Positions 36,567 to 45,715 are shown, numbered from the stretch's first letter. The stretch is DNA of 64,000 bases from Olavius sp. associated proteobacterium Delta 1 (GCA_902749685.1 CACVKW010000871.1:62001-126000); one strand, 5' to 3'. Program-made: numbers and translations. The notes: a model not told the origin generated them from the letters alone.

Positions 36567-38642
36567 CTATTTTTCCTTGTTTTTTCGTACTTCTTCAATG
36601 ATCTTTTCCGTCATTTGGGCCGGCACCTCGTCATAATGGGAAAACTCCATAAAATAGATGCCACGGCCTCCGGTCATTGACCTAAGATCCGGTGCATACG
36701 TTAAAAACTCCGACATCGGCACGTTGGCTTTGATGATCTGATTTCTTCCGGCACTGTCCATTCCAAGAACTTTGCCTCGTCTGCCGTTGAGATCCCCCAT
36801 GATATCACCCATAAAATCTTCAGGCGTTGTAATGGTAACATTCATGATGGGCTCCAACAAAACGGGGTGCGCCTGTTCAGCCGCCTTTTTAAAGGCGAGG
36901 GAACCTGCAATTTTAAAGGCCATTTCAGATGAATCCACCGCATGAAAAGACCCATCATCAAGTGTAACCTTGAAATCGACGCACAGAAAACCGGCCAGCA
37001 CGCCTTTTTGGGATGCTTCCACAACTCCTTTTTCAACGGCGGGAATGTATGTTTTGGGGATCACACCGCCGACAATGGCATCGACAAATTCGAAGCCTTT
37101 GCCTCTGGCCATTGGCTCCAGTTGAATCCAGCAGTCACCAAACTGACCGTGGCCACCGGTTTGTTTTTTATGCTTGCCCTGGACCCGGATTTTCTTCTTA
37201 ATGGTCTCCCGGTAAGGAACTTTGGGCGTGTTCAGCACCACCTCGACATTAAATTTTCTTTTGAGCTTTTCAACTGTGGTTTCGATATGAATCTGCCCCA
37301 GACCCGATAAAATAATTTCTTTGGTTTCGGAAATTCTGTCCAGTTTTAAGGAGGGGTCTTCTTCCAGCAGTTTGACCATGGAACTGAAAATTTTGTCTTC
37401 ATCCCCTTTGGATTTGGCGCTAATTGCAAAAGAGATCAAAGAGGGCAGGGGGTCGACGCATTGATAGGAAATCTTGGCGCCATCATCACATAGCGTATCG
37501 CCTGTCAGGGTTTCTTTGAGTTTGGCCATAGCCACAATGGAGCCCGGTCCGGCGCCCGTTGCCGGTTTTTGTTCTTTGCCGGTAATGGTCAGCAACTGAT
37601 TGAAGCGTTCCTTGGTCTCCTTGCTGGCATTATAAAAGGTACCGTCGCTGCCGAGGGAGCCGGAAACCACTCTGAAAATTGTCAGCCGTCCGGCATAAGG
37701 ATCGGCCAGGGTTTTAACCACGAAAGCGGAAAACGGCCCATCAGGGTCCGGCGCGCGCTCTATTTCTTCACCGGTGGCCGGGTCAGTACCGACTCGCGAC
37801 CCGCGATCCATCGGCGAAGGCATTGAATCCACAATCAGGTTCATTAAAAGATCGATGGCGACATTTTTGGTGGCAGAACCACAGACGACCGGGACGAATG
37901 TGCGTGTCAGGGTCCCTTTTCTCAGGGCAGCTCTCAATTCTTCCTCGGTGAGTTCTTCACCTTCCAGATAGCGCTCGACGAGTTCATCATCGGCTTCGGC
38001 AATATTTTCAATCAGATTTTCTTTCTCACTTTCTACCGCATCCTGCATAGCGGCAGGGATTTCGCCTTTTTGCGCTTTGCCCTCTTCGTTGTAAACGTAA
38101 GCCCGTCCGCTGATTAAATCGACAACGCCATTAAAATCGTCCTCGGCGCCAATGGGAAGCTGCAGAATAATCGGTTTGGGTTCAAAAATTTCGCTGACTT
38201 CTTTAAATGCACGGGCAAAGTCGGCTCGTTCGCGGTCGAGTTTATTGATAAAAATCATACACGGCTGTTGGAAATCCTTGGCAAATTCCCAGGCCTGCTC
38301 GGTTTGAACCTTTACGCCATCCACGGCGTCGATGACGACGAGTGTGCCATCGGCAGCCTGCAGACAGCTTTTGGTATCTGAAAAAAAGTTCTGGTCACCG
38401 GGGGTGTCAATTATATTTAGTGTGTGTTTTTTCCATTCGAGTTGATGGAAACCGGAGCTGATGCTAGAAGTTCGTTTGAGTTCTTCCGCCTCAAAATCCA
38501 TCGCTGTGTTGCCATCTTCCACCCGGCCCAGACGTTTGATGGTTCCGCTGTCGTATAACATGGCTTCTGCAAGCGATGTTTTTCCGGCTCCGCTATGTGC
38601 AGCCAGCGCGATATTTCTTAAACCTGCCACATTTTCACTCAT
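36567..38642 (-). CDS. EF-G-like translational GTPase (paralogue)
   Basis: 691 residues with all five EF-G domains. The P-loop is AHSGAGKTSL where housekeeping EF-G has AHIDAGKTT. G3 is IIDTPGDQNF where EF-G has DTPGHVDF, and G4 is INKLDRERADF. The GTPase-associated histidine after DTPG is replaced by aspartate, which points to altered or lost normal GTP hydrolysis. Domain IV is present (KKQTGGHGQFGDCWI). This matches the EF-G-like group of unknown role, separate from fusA in the str operon. A GAGAGGAG Shine-Dalgarno precedes the ATG. No ribosomal gene is adjacent, consistent with a paralogue. Confidence 0.85.
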   Translation of the reverse strand: MSENVAGLRNIALAAHSGAGKTSLAEAMLYDSGTIKRLGRVEDGNTAMDFEAEELKRTSSISSGFHQLEWKKHTLNIIDTPGDQNFFSDTKSCLQAADGTLVVIDAVDGVKVQTEQAWEFAKDFQQPCMIFINKLDRERADFARAFKEVSEIFEPKPIILQLPIGAEDDFNGVVDLISGRAYVYNEEGKAQKGEIPAAMQDAVESEKENLIENIAEADDELVERYLEGEELTEEELRAALRKGTLTRTFVPVVCGSATKNVAIDLLMNLIVDSMPSPMDRGSRVGTDPATGEEIERAPDPDGPFSAFVVKTLADPYAGRLTIFRVVSGSLGSDGTFYNASKETKERFNQLLTITGKEQKPATGAGPGSIVAMAKLKETLTGDTLCDDGAKISYQCVDPLPSLISFAISAKSKGDEDKIFSSMVKLLEEDPSLKLDRISETKEIILSGLGQIHIETTVEKLKRKFNVEVVLNTPKVPYRETIKKKIRVQGKHKKQTGGHGQFGDCWIQLEPMARGKGFEFVDAIVGGVIPKTYIPAVEKGVVEASQKGVLAGFLCVDFKVTLDDGSFHAVDSSEMAFKIAGSLAFKKAAEQAHPVLLEPIMNVTITTPEDFMGDIMGDLNGRRGKVLGMDSAGRNQIIKANVPMSEFLTYAPDLRSMTGGRGIYFMEFSHYDEVPAQMTEKIIEEVRKNKEK

Positions 38643-38735
38643 GTAAGCTCCTCTCTTTTATAATTTATGCAGTCGCTTGGGCTTTTTTTAAAATGACATC
38701 TCTAACTGTTAAACTGAAAAAAAGCAAGCCCAAAA

Positions 38736-39491
38736 TCAAGTCAAATCTTCCTGCAAATATCTCAGCAGGATAAAAAATTCACGGTTTCCTTTCGGGCCGA
38801 GGATCGGCGAAGGGATGACCGATTCGCACGAAAAACCTGATTCCATAAAAAATGTGGACAAGTTTTGGATCACACGGGTGTGTAGCGCTGCATCCCTGAC
38901 CACACCACCTTTTCCAACCAGATTTTTGCCGACTTCAAATTGGGGTTTTATCAACGCCAGGATACAAGCACCATTTTTCAGAAAAGCAACAACAGCAGGA
39001 ACAACAATCTTCAAGGAGATAAAAGAGACATCAACGGTCGCTAGATCAACAGGCTCGGCGATTGCATCAGCCGGCATGTGCCGAATGTTGGTACGCTCGA
39101 TAACGACCACCCGTGGATCCTGTCTGAGTTTCCAGGCCAGTTGGCCGTAGCCGACATCAACTGCGTACACGCGGACGGCACCATTTTGCAGGAGGCAGTC
39201 GGTAAACCCTCCGGTGGACGCACCGACATCAAGGCAAACGGAATCATCCAGGTTTACTTCAAAGGCTTGCAGGGCGCCTTCAAGTTTTAAGCCGCCTCGA
39301 CTGACATAGGGTATATCTTTTCCTTTTAATTCGATGCCATCATCTTGGCCGACCAAGAAGCCCGCCTTGTCCGCGGGCCGTTTATTCACCAGTACCTTGC
39401 CGGCCATAATCATGGCCCGCGCTCGCTGACGACTTGGCGCAACGCCTCTTTCCACAAGCAGCCGATCAAGTCTTTGTTTTTTTGCCAACAA
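38736..39491 (-). CDS. tlyA: TlyA-family S4/FtsJ methyltransferase
   Basis: 251 residues: an N-terminal S4 RNA-binding domain (RLDRLLVERGVAPSRQRA, then AGKVLVNKRPADKAG) and an FtsJ-like SAM methyltransferase domain (CLDVGASTGGFTDCLLQNGA, then LATVDVSFISLKIV). TlyA enzymes 2'-O-methylate rRNA; the haemolysin name is historical. It starts at a TTG one base after the dxs stop codon, so translation is coupled to dxs. Its position at the end of an xseA-xseB-ispA-dxs block is common in this bacterial group. Confidence 0.9.
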   Translation of the reverse strand: MLAKKQRLDRLLVERGVAPSRQRARAMIMAGKVLVNKRPADKAGFLVGQDDGIELKGKDIPYVSRGGLKLEGALQAFEVNLDDSVCLDVGASTGGFTDCLLQNGAVRVYAVDVGYGQLAWKLRQDPRVVVIERTNIRHMPADAIAEPVDLATVDVSFISLKIVVPAVVAFLKNGACILALIKPQFEVGKNLVGKGGVVRDAALHTRVIQNLSTFFMESGFSCESVIPSPILGPKGNREFFILLRYLQEDLT

Positions 39492-39492
39492 T

Positions 39493-41376
39493 TTATTTCT
39501 CAGTCATCAAATGCTCGGCAGCCTTTACAATGGCAGGCGCGTCAATGCCGTACAATGATCGCAGCAGTTGCTGGGGTCCGTGTTCGACAAAGGTATCCGC
39601 AATACCAATACGTATAATTTGAACACCGGTGAGCCCTTCATCACTCAATGCTTCCAGCACGGCGCTGCCAAATCCACCGTTGCGGACGTTTTCTTCAATC
39701 GTGATGACGCGCGGGATCTTTTTGGCCCAAGCGCAAATCAGATCGATATCCAGCGGCTTGACGAACCGACAGTTAACGACCGTTGCCGATATTCCCAGTC
39801 CCTTTAAGGTTTCGCGGGCTTCGAGTGCATCGCCGACCGATATGCCGATGGCCAGCATCAGAATATCGCCGCCTTCTTTCAAAACTTTTCCTTTTCCCAG
39901 CGGTAGGGGTTCGGCAGTTTTGTCCAGCGGAACCCCCATCGCCGTCCCCCGCGGATATCGAAAGGCCGCGGGGCCATCATGGTGCAGCGCGGTTGCCAGC
40001 ATGGATCGCAATTCATTTTCATCGGCCGGCGCCATAATGACCATGTTGGGCAGACTTCTCAGATAGGAGAGATCAAAGAGTCCGTGGTGGGTGGATCCAT
40101 CTTCGCCGACGATGCCGCCCCGGTCAATGGCAAACGTTACCGGCAGCCGATCGATGCACACATCATGCAACACCTGATCATAGGCCCTTTGCAGAAAGGT
40201 CGAATAGATGGCCACAACCGGCTTTAATCCCTGGGTGGCCATGCCGGCCGCAAAGGTAACGCCATGCTGTTCAGCGATTCCAACATCAAAAAAGCGGTCC
40301 GGGTAAAGTTCGGCAAATTTAGCCAACCCGGTTCCTTCGGGCATAGCCGCCGTAACCGCAACCACGCGCTCGTCTTTTTCAGCCATTTCGATCAGGGCCT
40401 GGCCGAAAACCTGGGTGTACGTCGGTATCGGAATTTTGGGGTCGATGCAGTCGCCGGTTTCAACTTCAAAGCAGCCGCACCCATGAAAATAGACCGGATT
40501 TTCTTCCGCGGGGGGATAGCCCTTGCCTTTTTGAGTGGTCACGTGCAGCAGCACAGGTTCTTTTAAATATCTTATATTATTTAAGATATCAATCAAGTGA
40601 TTTAGCTTGTGGCCGTTAATGGGACCAAAATATTCAAAATTGAATGCTTCAAACAACATTCCCGGGGTGGTGAACGTTTTGAAAGATTCCTCGGTGCGTT
40701 TGGCAAATTGGTAAACATCATCTCCGATTTTGGGCAGTGATTTGAGAAAACTACCAAGCTCTTTTCTGGCCTCCTGAATTCTCTTGGCGGAAAATGTTCG
40801 GCTTAAAAAGGAGGATAGGGCACCCACGTTACGCGAAATCGACATATCATTGTCATTCAGGATTACTATAAGTTCCCGATCTTTAAATTTATCCCCGGCC
40901 TGGTTAAGTCCTTCATAAGCAATCCCGGCGGTCATCGACCCATCTCCGATGACGGCAATGACTTTGGAGCTTTCTTTTTTTAAATAGTTAGCATGGACGA
41001 CCCCCAGACTGGCCGATATGGAAGTGCTGCTGTGACCGGTGGAAATTGTATCATACGGGCTTTCGCCGATGCGGGTAAAACCGGCGATACCCTGGTGTTG
41101 GCGCAGGGAATGAAATTGATCGCGGCGTCCCGTCAGTAATTTGTGCGCATAGGCCTGGTGTCCGACATCCCAGATCAGCTTGTCATGCGGCGTGTCAAAT
41201 ACATAATGAATGGCTATTGCCAATTCAACGGCACCAAGACTGGAAGCCAGATGGCCACCGGTTTGCGACACAACTTCAACAATGGTTTGACGTATTTCGG
41301 CGGCCAGGGCCGGAAGTTCTTTTCTTGAAAGTTGTTTTAGGTCGGCGGGAGAATTGATATTTTCCAAAAAGCTCAA
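39493..41376 (-). CDS. dxs: 1-deoxy-D-xylulose-5-phosphate synthase
   Basis: 627 residues, the standard Dxs length. It condenses pyruvate and glyceraldehyde 3-phosphate with thiamine diphosphate, the first step of the MEP pathway. GHQAYAHKLLTGRRDQF, GHSSTSISASLG and the diphosphate-binding GDGSMTAGIAYEGLNQAG are in the first domain. FDVGIAEQHGVTFAAGMA and the DRGGIVGEDGSTHHGLFD block are in the second. The start is TTG with AGGAG eleven bases upstream. Together with IspF and the prenyltransferase next door it feeds polyprenyl synthesis. Confidence 0.95.
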   Translation of the reverse strand: MSFLENINSPADLKQLSRKELPALAAEIRQTIVEVVSQTGGHLASSLGAVELAIAIHYVFDTPHDKLIWDVGHQAYAHKLLTGRRDQFHSLRQHQGIAGFTRIGESPYDTISTGHSSTSISASLGVVHANYLKKESSKVIAVIGDGSMTAGIAYEGLNQAGDKFKDRELIVILNDNDMSISRNVGALSSFLSRTFSAKRIQEARKELGSFLKSLPKIGDDVYQFAKRTEESFKTFTTPGMLFEAFNFEYFGPINGHKLNHLIDILNNIRYLKEPVLLHVTTQKGKGYPPAEENPVYFHGCGCFEVETGDCIDPKIPIPTYTQVFGQALIEMAEKDERVVAVTAAMPEGTGLAKFAELYPDRFFDVGIAEQHGVTFAAGMATQGLKPVVAIYSTFLQRAYDQVLHDVCIDRLPVTFAIDRGGIVGEDGSTHHGLFDLSYLRSLPNMVIMAPADENELRSMLATALHHDGPAAFRYPRGTAMGVPLDKTAEPLPLGKGKVLKEGGDILMLAIGISVGDALEARETLKGLGISATVVNCRFVKPLDIDLICAWAKKIPRVITIEENVRNGGFGSAVLEALSDEGLTGVQIIRIGIADTFVEHGPQQLLRSLYGIDAPAIVKAAEHLMTEK

Positions 41377-41397
41377 GGCTATAATATCTCCTTGTAT

Positions 41398-42288
41398 TTA
41401 TCGTTTTCTTTCGATGATATAGGTTGCCATGGCGCGCAGGGGTTCTGCCTTATTATCAAAAGTTTCCAGTGCTTGCAATGCCTGGTGAATTAATTTTTGT
41501 GCAAACTGTTTGGACGCATCAAGGCCTAAAAGGGAAGGGTAGGTGCTTTTTTTGTTTAGCTTGTCGGTTCCGACTGCCTTGCCCATCACTTCCGGATTAC
41601 CTTCGACATTTAAAATATCGTCTGCGACCTGAAAAGCAAGTCCGATGTTGCGGGCATAGGTTTTGAGAAACCCCAGTTGAGCCTTATCAGCCTCTGCCAG
41701 CAATGCGCCGCACTGCAAAGAAGCTTCGATCAGGGCCCCTGTTTTTAAAGTATGCATGGATTCGAGATCGCTGACGTTTAATCGGCGGCCTTCAGACGCA
41801 ATATCCAGCATCTGACCTTGTATCATACCCCGCGAACCGGCGGCAATGGCAATTATCCGAATGACCTGCAGCCATTTGGCGGCTTGGCCGTTGTTTTCAA
41901 ATGGAACCGATGCGAGGATCTCAAAGGCCATCGTTAACAGTGCGTCGCCGGCCAGTATGGCGGTTGCTTCATCAAAGGCAACGTGGCAGGTGGGTTTTCC
42001 CCGGCGCAATTTGTCATCATCCATGGCGGGCAGATCATCGTGGATGAGCGAGTAGGTGTGGATCATCTCCAGCGCACAGGCTGCCATCAAAGCATCCTTC
42101 GGATTGCCGTCAACGGCTTCCGTGGCAGCAAGACATAGAATTGGTCGAATTCGTTTGCCACCGGCCATCAACGAATATTTCAGGGCTTTGTTTATCGTTT
42201 CGCCCTGCTGAGTAGATAGCAGTATATTTTCTAAAGTGTCGTTAACAACCCGACTTTTATGATTAAGGTAATTTTTAAGATCAAACAT
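41398..42288 (-). CDS. ispA: Polyprenyl (farnesyl/geranylgeranyl) diphosphate synthase
   Basis: 296 residues with both aspartate-rich motifs: DDLPAMDDDKLRRGKPTCH near 86 (first motif with the four-residue insertion usual in bacterial FPP synthases) and DDILNVEG near 228. It adds isopentenyl units to allylic diphosphates. The chain length made is likely C15 or C20. On the minus strand, a seven-unit heptamer array ends two bases before the ATG, leaving no Shine-Dalgarno. Confidence 0.93.
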   Translation of the reverse strand: MFDLKNYLNHKSRVVNDTLENILLSTQQGETINKALKYSLMAGGKRIRPILCLAATEAVDGNPKDALMAACALEMIHTYSLIHDDLPAMDDDKLRRGKPTCHVAFDEATAILAGDALLTMAFEILASVPFENNGQAAKWLQVIRIIAIAAGSRGMIQGQMLDIASEGRRLNVSDLESMHTLKTGALIEASLQCGALLAEADKAQLGFLKTYARNIGLAFQVADDILNVEGNPEVMGKAVGTDKLNKKSTYPSLLGLDASKQFAQKLIHQALQALETFDNKAEPLRAMATYIIERKR

Positions 42289-42290
42289 TT

Positions 42291-42339
42291 CACTGGTTAC
42301 TGGTTGCTGGATATCGGGTACCGGACCCTGGTCACTGGT
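42291..42339. repeat. Seven-unit heptamer array abutting the ispA start codon
   Basis: Exactly 49 bases: CACTGGT, TACTGGT, TGCTGGA, TATCGGG, TACCGGA, CCCTGGT, CACTGGT. Read on the minus strand it ends two bases before the ispA ATG (42286-42288). The consensus word differs from the recB array, but the position relative to the start codon is the same. Confidence 0.85.
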
Positions 42340-42400
42340 CGTTTAAATAGACGGAGCAAAGCGACATCCATAAATCTTCAATCTTCAATTTATGTTCAAT
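42340..42400. repeat. Element B fragment between ispA and xseB
   Basis: AATAGACGGAGCAAAGCGAC gives the shared core in inverted form (GGATGTCGCTTTGCTCCGTC on minus), followed by AATCTTC AATCTTC AATT words reaching the xseB stop codon. Confidence 0.6.
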
Positions 42401-42634
42401 TTAATCCCGGCGCTGTGTCGCAAATGGTACTTCGGTTACGTTGCCCGTCGCATCCTTCATCAACATAGTAATTCTCTTTTCGGATTCGTCCAATTTCCCG
42501 CTGCAATATTTTGAAATTTGGATTCCCTCTTCAAATTTTTTGATAGCCTTTTCCAGCGGCATATCCCCGGACTCCAGTTCCTGAACGATTTGTTCAAGTT
42601 GCTTCATTGCCTGTTCAAAAGTTTTTTTTGCCAT
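42401..42634 (-). CDS. xseB: Exodeoxyribonuclease VII small subunit
   Basis: 77 residues, the usual XseB size. FEQAMKQLEQIVQELESGDMPLEKAIKKFEEG is the family signature, a short two-helix fold. It binds XseA and is needed for the single-strand exonuclease. It overlaps the end of xseA by 20 bases, which indicates coupled translation. The last residues (TEVPFATQRRD) run close to a repeat fragment. Confidence 0.92.
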   Translation of the reverse strand: MAKKTFEQAMKQLEQIVQELESGDMPLEKAIKKFEEGIQISKYCSGKLDESEKRITMLMKDATGNVTEVPFATQRRD

Positions 42635-44003
42635 GGTTTGATCTTCCTTTTACGCGACATATCAGACGGCCTTTGGCCAGCATGAGCTCCAATTCCTGAT
42701 TCAACGCAACATTCTGTGAATCTTTTATCACAGCTGCTTCCGGCACCGTGCGGGTTACGCTATAACCCCGGGCAAGTATTGCGAGGGGATTCAAAGCTTC
42801 CAATTTTGCCGTCAATTCTCGAATGTTTATTTGTTTTGAATGATTAGATATTATTAATGATTTAATTAGTTTGTCAATTATTTGTTCAAGATGTTTTTTA
42901 GATTTTATCAAAAATAGCCGGGGGGTGTTGGCGTCCAATCGGTTGTGCCAGAAATCAAGGTATTCTCGTTCCCTGCGGACCCGAAGGCGCAGGGACCTGT
43001 GAAAGCGCGCGCAAAGATCATCCAGCCGAAGTCGATAATCTTCTAATTTGCGTCGGGGATCGATCAAACGTTTGGAAATCTCCTTTATACGTACGTTTAA
43101 CCCATCGAAATAAAATAGAATTTCTGTTCGCAAGCGCATCAAAATGTCATTGACGTGGCGTTGGAGATCAGACTTTTCAGGAACTACCAGCTCAGCGGCT
43201 GCGGTCGGAGTCGGCGCACGGAGGTCGGCCACAAAATCGGCAATCGTATAATCGGTCTCATGTCCGACTGCTGAAATGATTGGAATCTTAGATGCGAAAA
43301 TTGCTCTAGCCACCGACTCCGTGTTAAAAGCCTGCAAATCCTCCAGGGAACCACCGCCCCGGGCCAGGATGGCAACCTCAGCTTCATTTCTGGCATTGAG
43401 CAGCTCCAGGGCTGCCGCAATTTCTTGGGCAGCGCCGTGACCTTGAACTTTTGCCGGAATGATCTGAATACGAGAGTTGGCAAAGCGGCGGTTAATTGTT
43501 TTTAAAATGTCATGGACGACGGCACCGCTAGAGGAGGTTATGATGCTGATATTATTGGGTAAAAATGGGATTGGTTTTTTAAATTTATCATCAAAGCAGC
43601 CTTCTGCAGCCAGACGCTTTTTAAGCTTTTCAAATGCAATCTGCAATGCGCCGATACCTGAAGGCTCTAAATATTCCAGAATGATTTGATAGGTACCGCG
43701 AGGCTCATAAACTCCAAGCCGTCCCATACCGGTGACGCTCATGCCGTCTTCAGGCTCGAATTTCAACTGCCGTTGCTGTCCGCGAAACATCACGGCACTG
43801 ATCTGAGAGGCGCTGTCTTTTAACGTAAAATAAAAATGACCGGAAGCCGGAATACGGAAATTGGAAATTTCGCCAAATATCCAGACAAATGGAAAGCTAT
43901 CTTCAATTAAGGTTTTGATATCAGCATTCAGCTCAGAAACGGAATAAACTTTGCGCACCTGGCTGGCGGCGTCATTTGGGTCTTGAAAGTTATCTTCGGC
44001 CAT
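42615..44003 (-). CDS. xseA: Exodeoxyribonuclease VII large subunit
   Basis: 462 residues. An N-terminal OB fold (VSELNADIKTLIEDSFPFVWIFGEISNF) is followed by the catalytic domain (VAILARGGGSLEDLQAFN, then PIISAVGHETDYTIADFVADLRAPTPTAA) and a coiled-coil region with a typical GYSVTR end. It degrades single-stranded DNA in both directions with XseB. It is the first gene of the xseA-xseB-ispA-dxs-tlyA block. The 244 bases upstream carry the palindrome at 44063 and no gene. Confidence 0.94.
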   Translation of the reverse strand: MAEDNFQDPNDAASQVRKVYSVSELNADIKTLIEDSFPFVWIFGEISNFRIPASGHFYFTLKDSASQISAVMFRGQQRQLKFEPEDGMSVTGMGRLGVYEPRGTYQIILEYLEPSGIGALQIAFEKLKKRLAAEGCFDDKFKKPIPFLPNNISIITSSSGAVVHDILKTINRRFANSRIQIIPAKVQGHGAAQEIAAALELLNARNEAEVAILARGGGSLEDLQAFNTESVARAIFASKIPIISAVGHETDYTIADFVADLRAPTPTAAAELVVPEKSDLQRHVNDILMRLRTEILFYFDGLNVRIKEISKRLIDPRRKLEDYRLRLDDLCARFHRSLRLRVRREREYLDFWHNRLDANTPRLFLIKSKKHLEQIIDKLIKSLIISNHSKQINIRELTAKLEALNPLAILARGYSVTRTVPEAAVIKDSQNVALNQELELMLAKGRLICRVKGRSNHGKKNF

Positions 44004-44062
44004 CTCAGATTCCGGGTTAGGATTATAATTTTTATTTCAATGCATACTATGACAGGGTATTT

Positions 44063-44076
44063 TTGCCACGTGGCAA
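44063..44076. promoter_or_regulatory. Perfect 14-base palindrome upstream of xseA
   Basis: TTGCCACGTGGCAA, symmetric over all 14 bases, about 60 bases before the xseA start. It could be a regulator site or a short hairpin; no further copy was noticed in the window. Confidence 0.35.
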
Positions 44077-44247
44077 TTCATTCTGCGTCTGCGGCGGATC
44101 ATGGCCGGGAAATTATCTTTTATCAACGTCCGATAAGATATATTATGTAAACTTTTAGTTCAGGGCTTGATAATCAGGACATCAGGCGGATGAAATTTCC
44201 ACTTAGGCGCCCTATCGAGACTTCATATCAAACTTTAAATCCAGCAC

Positions 44248-44532
44248 TCAGTCTTCAACCTTCAATTCTTTTTGTTTTTCCAATAATTCCCGAATAGCCG
44301 GTACAATGAAAACATTTTCATGTGGTATCTTAGCCAGATGAGAAACCAGGATTTTTATTTTTTTGCGAATTGATTTGTGTTTGTCCATGATAAACAGGTT
44401 GCGGCCTTTGACCTTGCACAAACCACTTTGAACTGCTATACCGGCAGTCCGCAGATTCTGCTCGGAAACATTTATTTCCAGCTTTTCAGCCAGATCCTTA
44501 AGCTCCTGGTATATTTGTTCCGGTTTCATCAA
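44248..44532 (-). CDS. Small conserved-looking protein of unknown function
   Basis: 94 residues, mostly helical, with a central GLCKVKGRNLFIMDKHKSI and a later ENVFIVPAIRELLE. I do not recognise a characterised family, although proteins of this look occur in Desulfobacterota. It has one cysteine. It starts with two adjacent ATG codons and lies upstream of xseA on the same strand, 244 bases away. No function is proposed. Confidence 0.6.
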   Translation of the reverse strand: MMKPEQIYQELKDLAEKLEINVSEQNLRTAGIAVQSGLCKVKGRNLFIMDKHKSIRKKIKILVSHLAKIPHENVFIVPAIRELLEKQKELKVED

Positions 44533-44571
44533 ACTCTCGACATCTGATAATAGTCTTTATAAATTTAAATT

Positions 44572-44676
44572 GGCCACGAATTGACACGATTAACCACGAA
44601 TTATGGCAATGCCAAAAACAGCGGCAACTATTAATGAACAAAATATTTTCGTGTAAATTCGTGTTAATTAGTGGCC
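44572..44676. repeat. CACGAATT-word inverted repeat
   Basis: GGCCACGAATTGACACGATT on the left is answered on the right by AATTCGTGTTAATTAGTGGCC; arms of about 30 bases match with a few differences. Inner words (ACGAATTGAC, ACGATTAACC, ACGAATTATG) have a 10-base period. It occupies the 44533-44838 gap together with the promoter at 44732. Confidence 0.7.
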
Positions 44677-44731
44677 TCTTTTAAGAAATGAATATTTTAC
44701 CTCTCGACTCATTTCAACCATAATCTTGATC

Positions 44732-44759
44732 TTGCTTATATCGACGTTTGTGTTATATT
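44732..44759 (+). promoter_or_regulatory. Promoter of the BI-1 family gene
   Basis: TTGCTT at 44732-44737 and TATATT at 44754-44759, with a 16-base spacer. The start codon lies about 80 bases downstream with AGGAGG at 44828-44833. Confidence 0.4.
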
Positions 44760-44838
44760 AAAGTCATTAAGATTAGCGACATACGAATAAATCGGGTTGT
44801 TTGTTGTTAATGATCAAAACTAGTCTCAGGAGGAAACA

Positions 44839-45546
44839 ATGGAATCAGCACCCCTTAATCAGACCCAGACCCAAGTTCAGGCGCGGGTCAATTCATTTAT
44901 TCGCAGTGTATATAACTGGATGGCAATTGGTTTGGGCATCACCGGTTTTGTCGCCTATTATGTTGCCAACACGGAATCATTGCGACAGATAATCTTCGGC
45001 AATCAAATTTTGTTCTTCGGCCTGATCATTGCAGAATTTGGACTGGTGATTGCGATCAGCGCCCGGATCCAAAAGATGCAAGCATCCACCGCAACGGCAC
45101 TTTTTGTGCTTTATTCAGCCCTAAACGGTGCAACCTTATCCCTGATATTCCTGATTTATACTGCTTCATCAATTACTTCAACATTTTTTATCTGTGCCGG
45201 CACCTTTGTCGCCTGCAGCATCTACGGTTGGACCACAAAACGGGATTTAACTTCTGTCGGCGGATTTATGACGATGGGATTGATCGGCATTATCATTGCA
45301 TCAGTGGTTAATATTTTTCTGCGCAGTCCCGCCATGTATATGATTGTCAGCTATATCGGTGTGATCGTCTTTGTCGGCTTGACGGCCTATGATACGCAAC
45401 ATCTTAAAAACATGGCCATGACCCAGCCCGATGGGCTAGAAGCCGGCGTGGTCAGAAAAGGAGCGATTTTAGGTGCTCTGAAATTATATCTCGATTTTAT
45501 CAACCTCTTTCTGATGCTGCTAAGAATCTTTGGCAGCCGTGACTGA
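44839..45546 (+). CDS. Bax inhibitor-1/YccA family membrane protein
   Basis: 235 residues with seven hydrophobic segments and a short N-terminal cytoplasmic tail, the BI-1/YccA pattern. Landmarks are VRSV-like FIRSVYNWMAIGLGITGFVA, ALFVLYSALNGATLSLIF and VGLTAYDTQHLKN, which carries one of the paired aspartates of the family, and a second aspartate sits in KLYLDFINLFLMLL. Bacterial members are pH-sensitive calcium-leak-like proteins or FtsH modulators; the role here is not known. A very good AGGAGG Shine-Dalgarno precedes the ATG by five bases. Confidence 0.88.
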   Translation: MESAPLNQTQTQVQARVNSFIRSVYNWMAIGLGITGFVAYYVANTESLRQIIFGNQILFFGLIIAEFGLVIAISARIQKMQASTATALFVLYSALNGATLSLIFLIYTASSITSTFFICAGTFVACSIYGWTTKRDLTSVGGFMTMGLIGIIIASVVNIFLRSPAMYMIVSYIGVIVFVGLTAYDTQHLKNMAMTQPDGLEAGVVRKGAILGALKLYLDFINLFLMLLRIFGSRD

Positions 45547-45583
45547 GCGCTTTATTAGGCTATAAGTGGGTCAGGTTTGAACA

Positions 45584-45702
45584 GCGAACCGCAGAATTTC
45601 GAAGTGTGATTTCGCTTCGCTCAGTCATTTTAATAAAAATAGATAGAATGCCTTACTTCGACATTCGATATTCATGATTCGATATTCGATATTCGCTTTT
45701 TT
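45584..45702 (+). repeat. Element A, copy 5, between convergent BI-1 and glmM genes
   Basis: GCGAACCGCAGAATTTCGAA, core GATTTCGCTTCGCTCAGTC, and ATTCGAT words ending ATTCGCTTTTTT. The T-run faces away from the upstream plus-strand gene as in copies 3 and 4. Confidence 0.75.
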
Positions 45703-45715
45703 ATAATCCCAGAAT

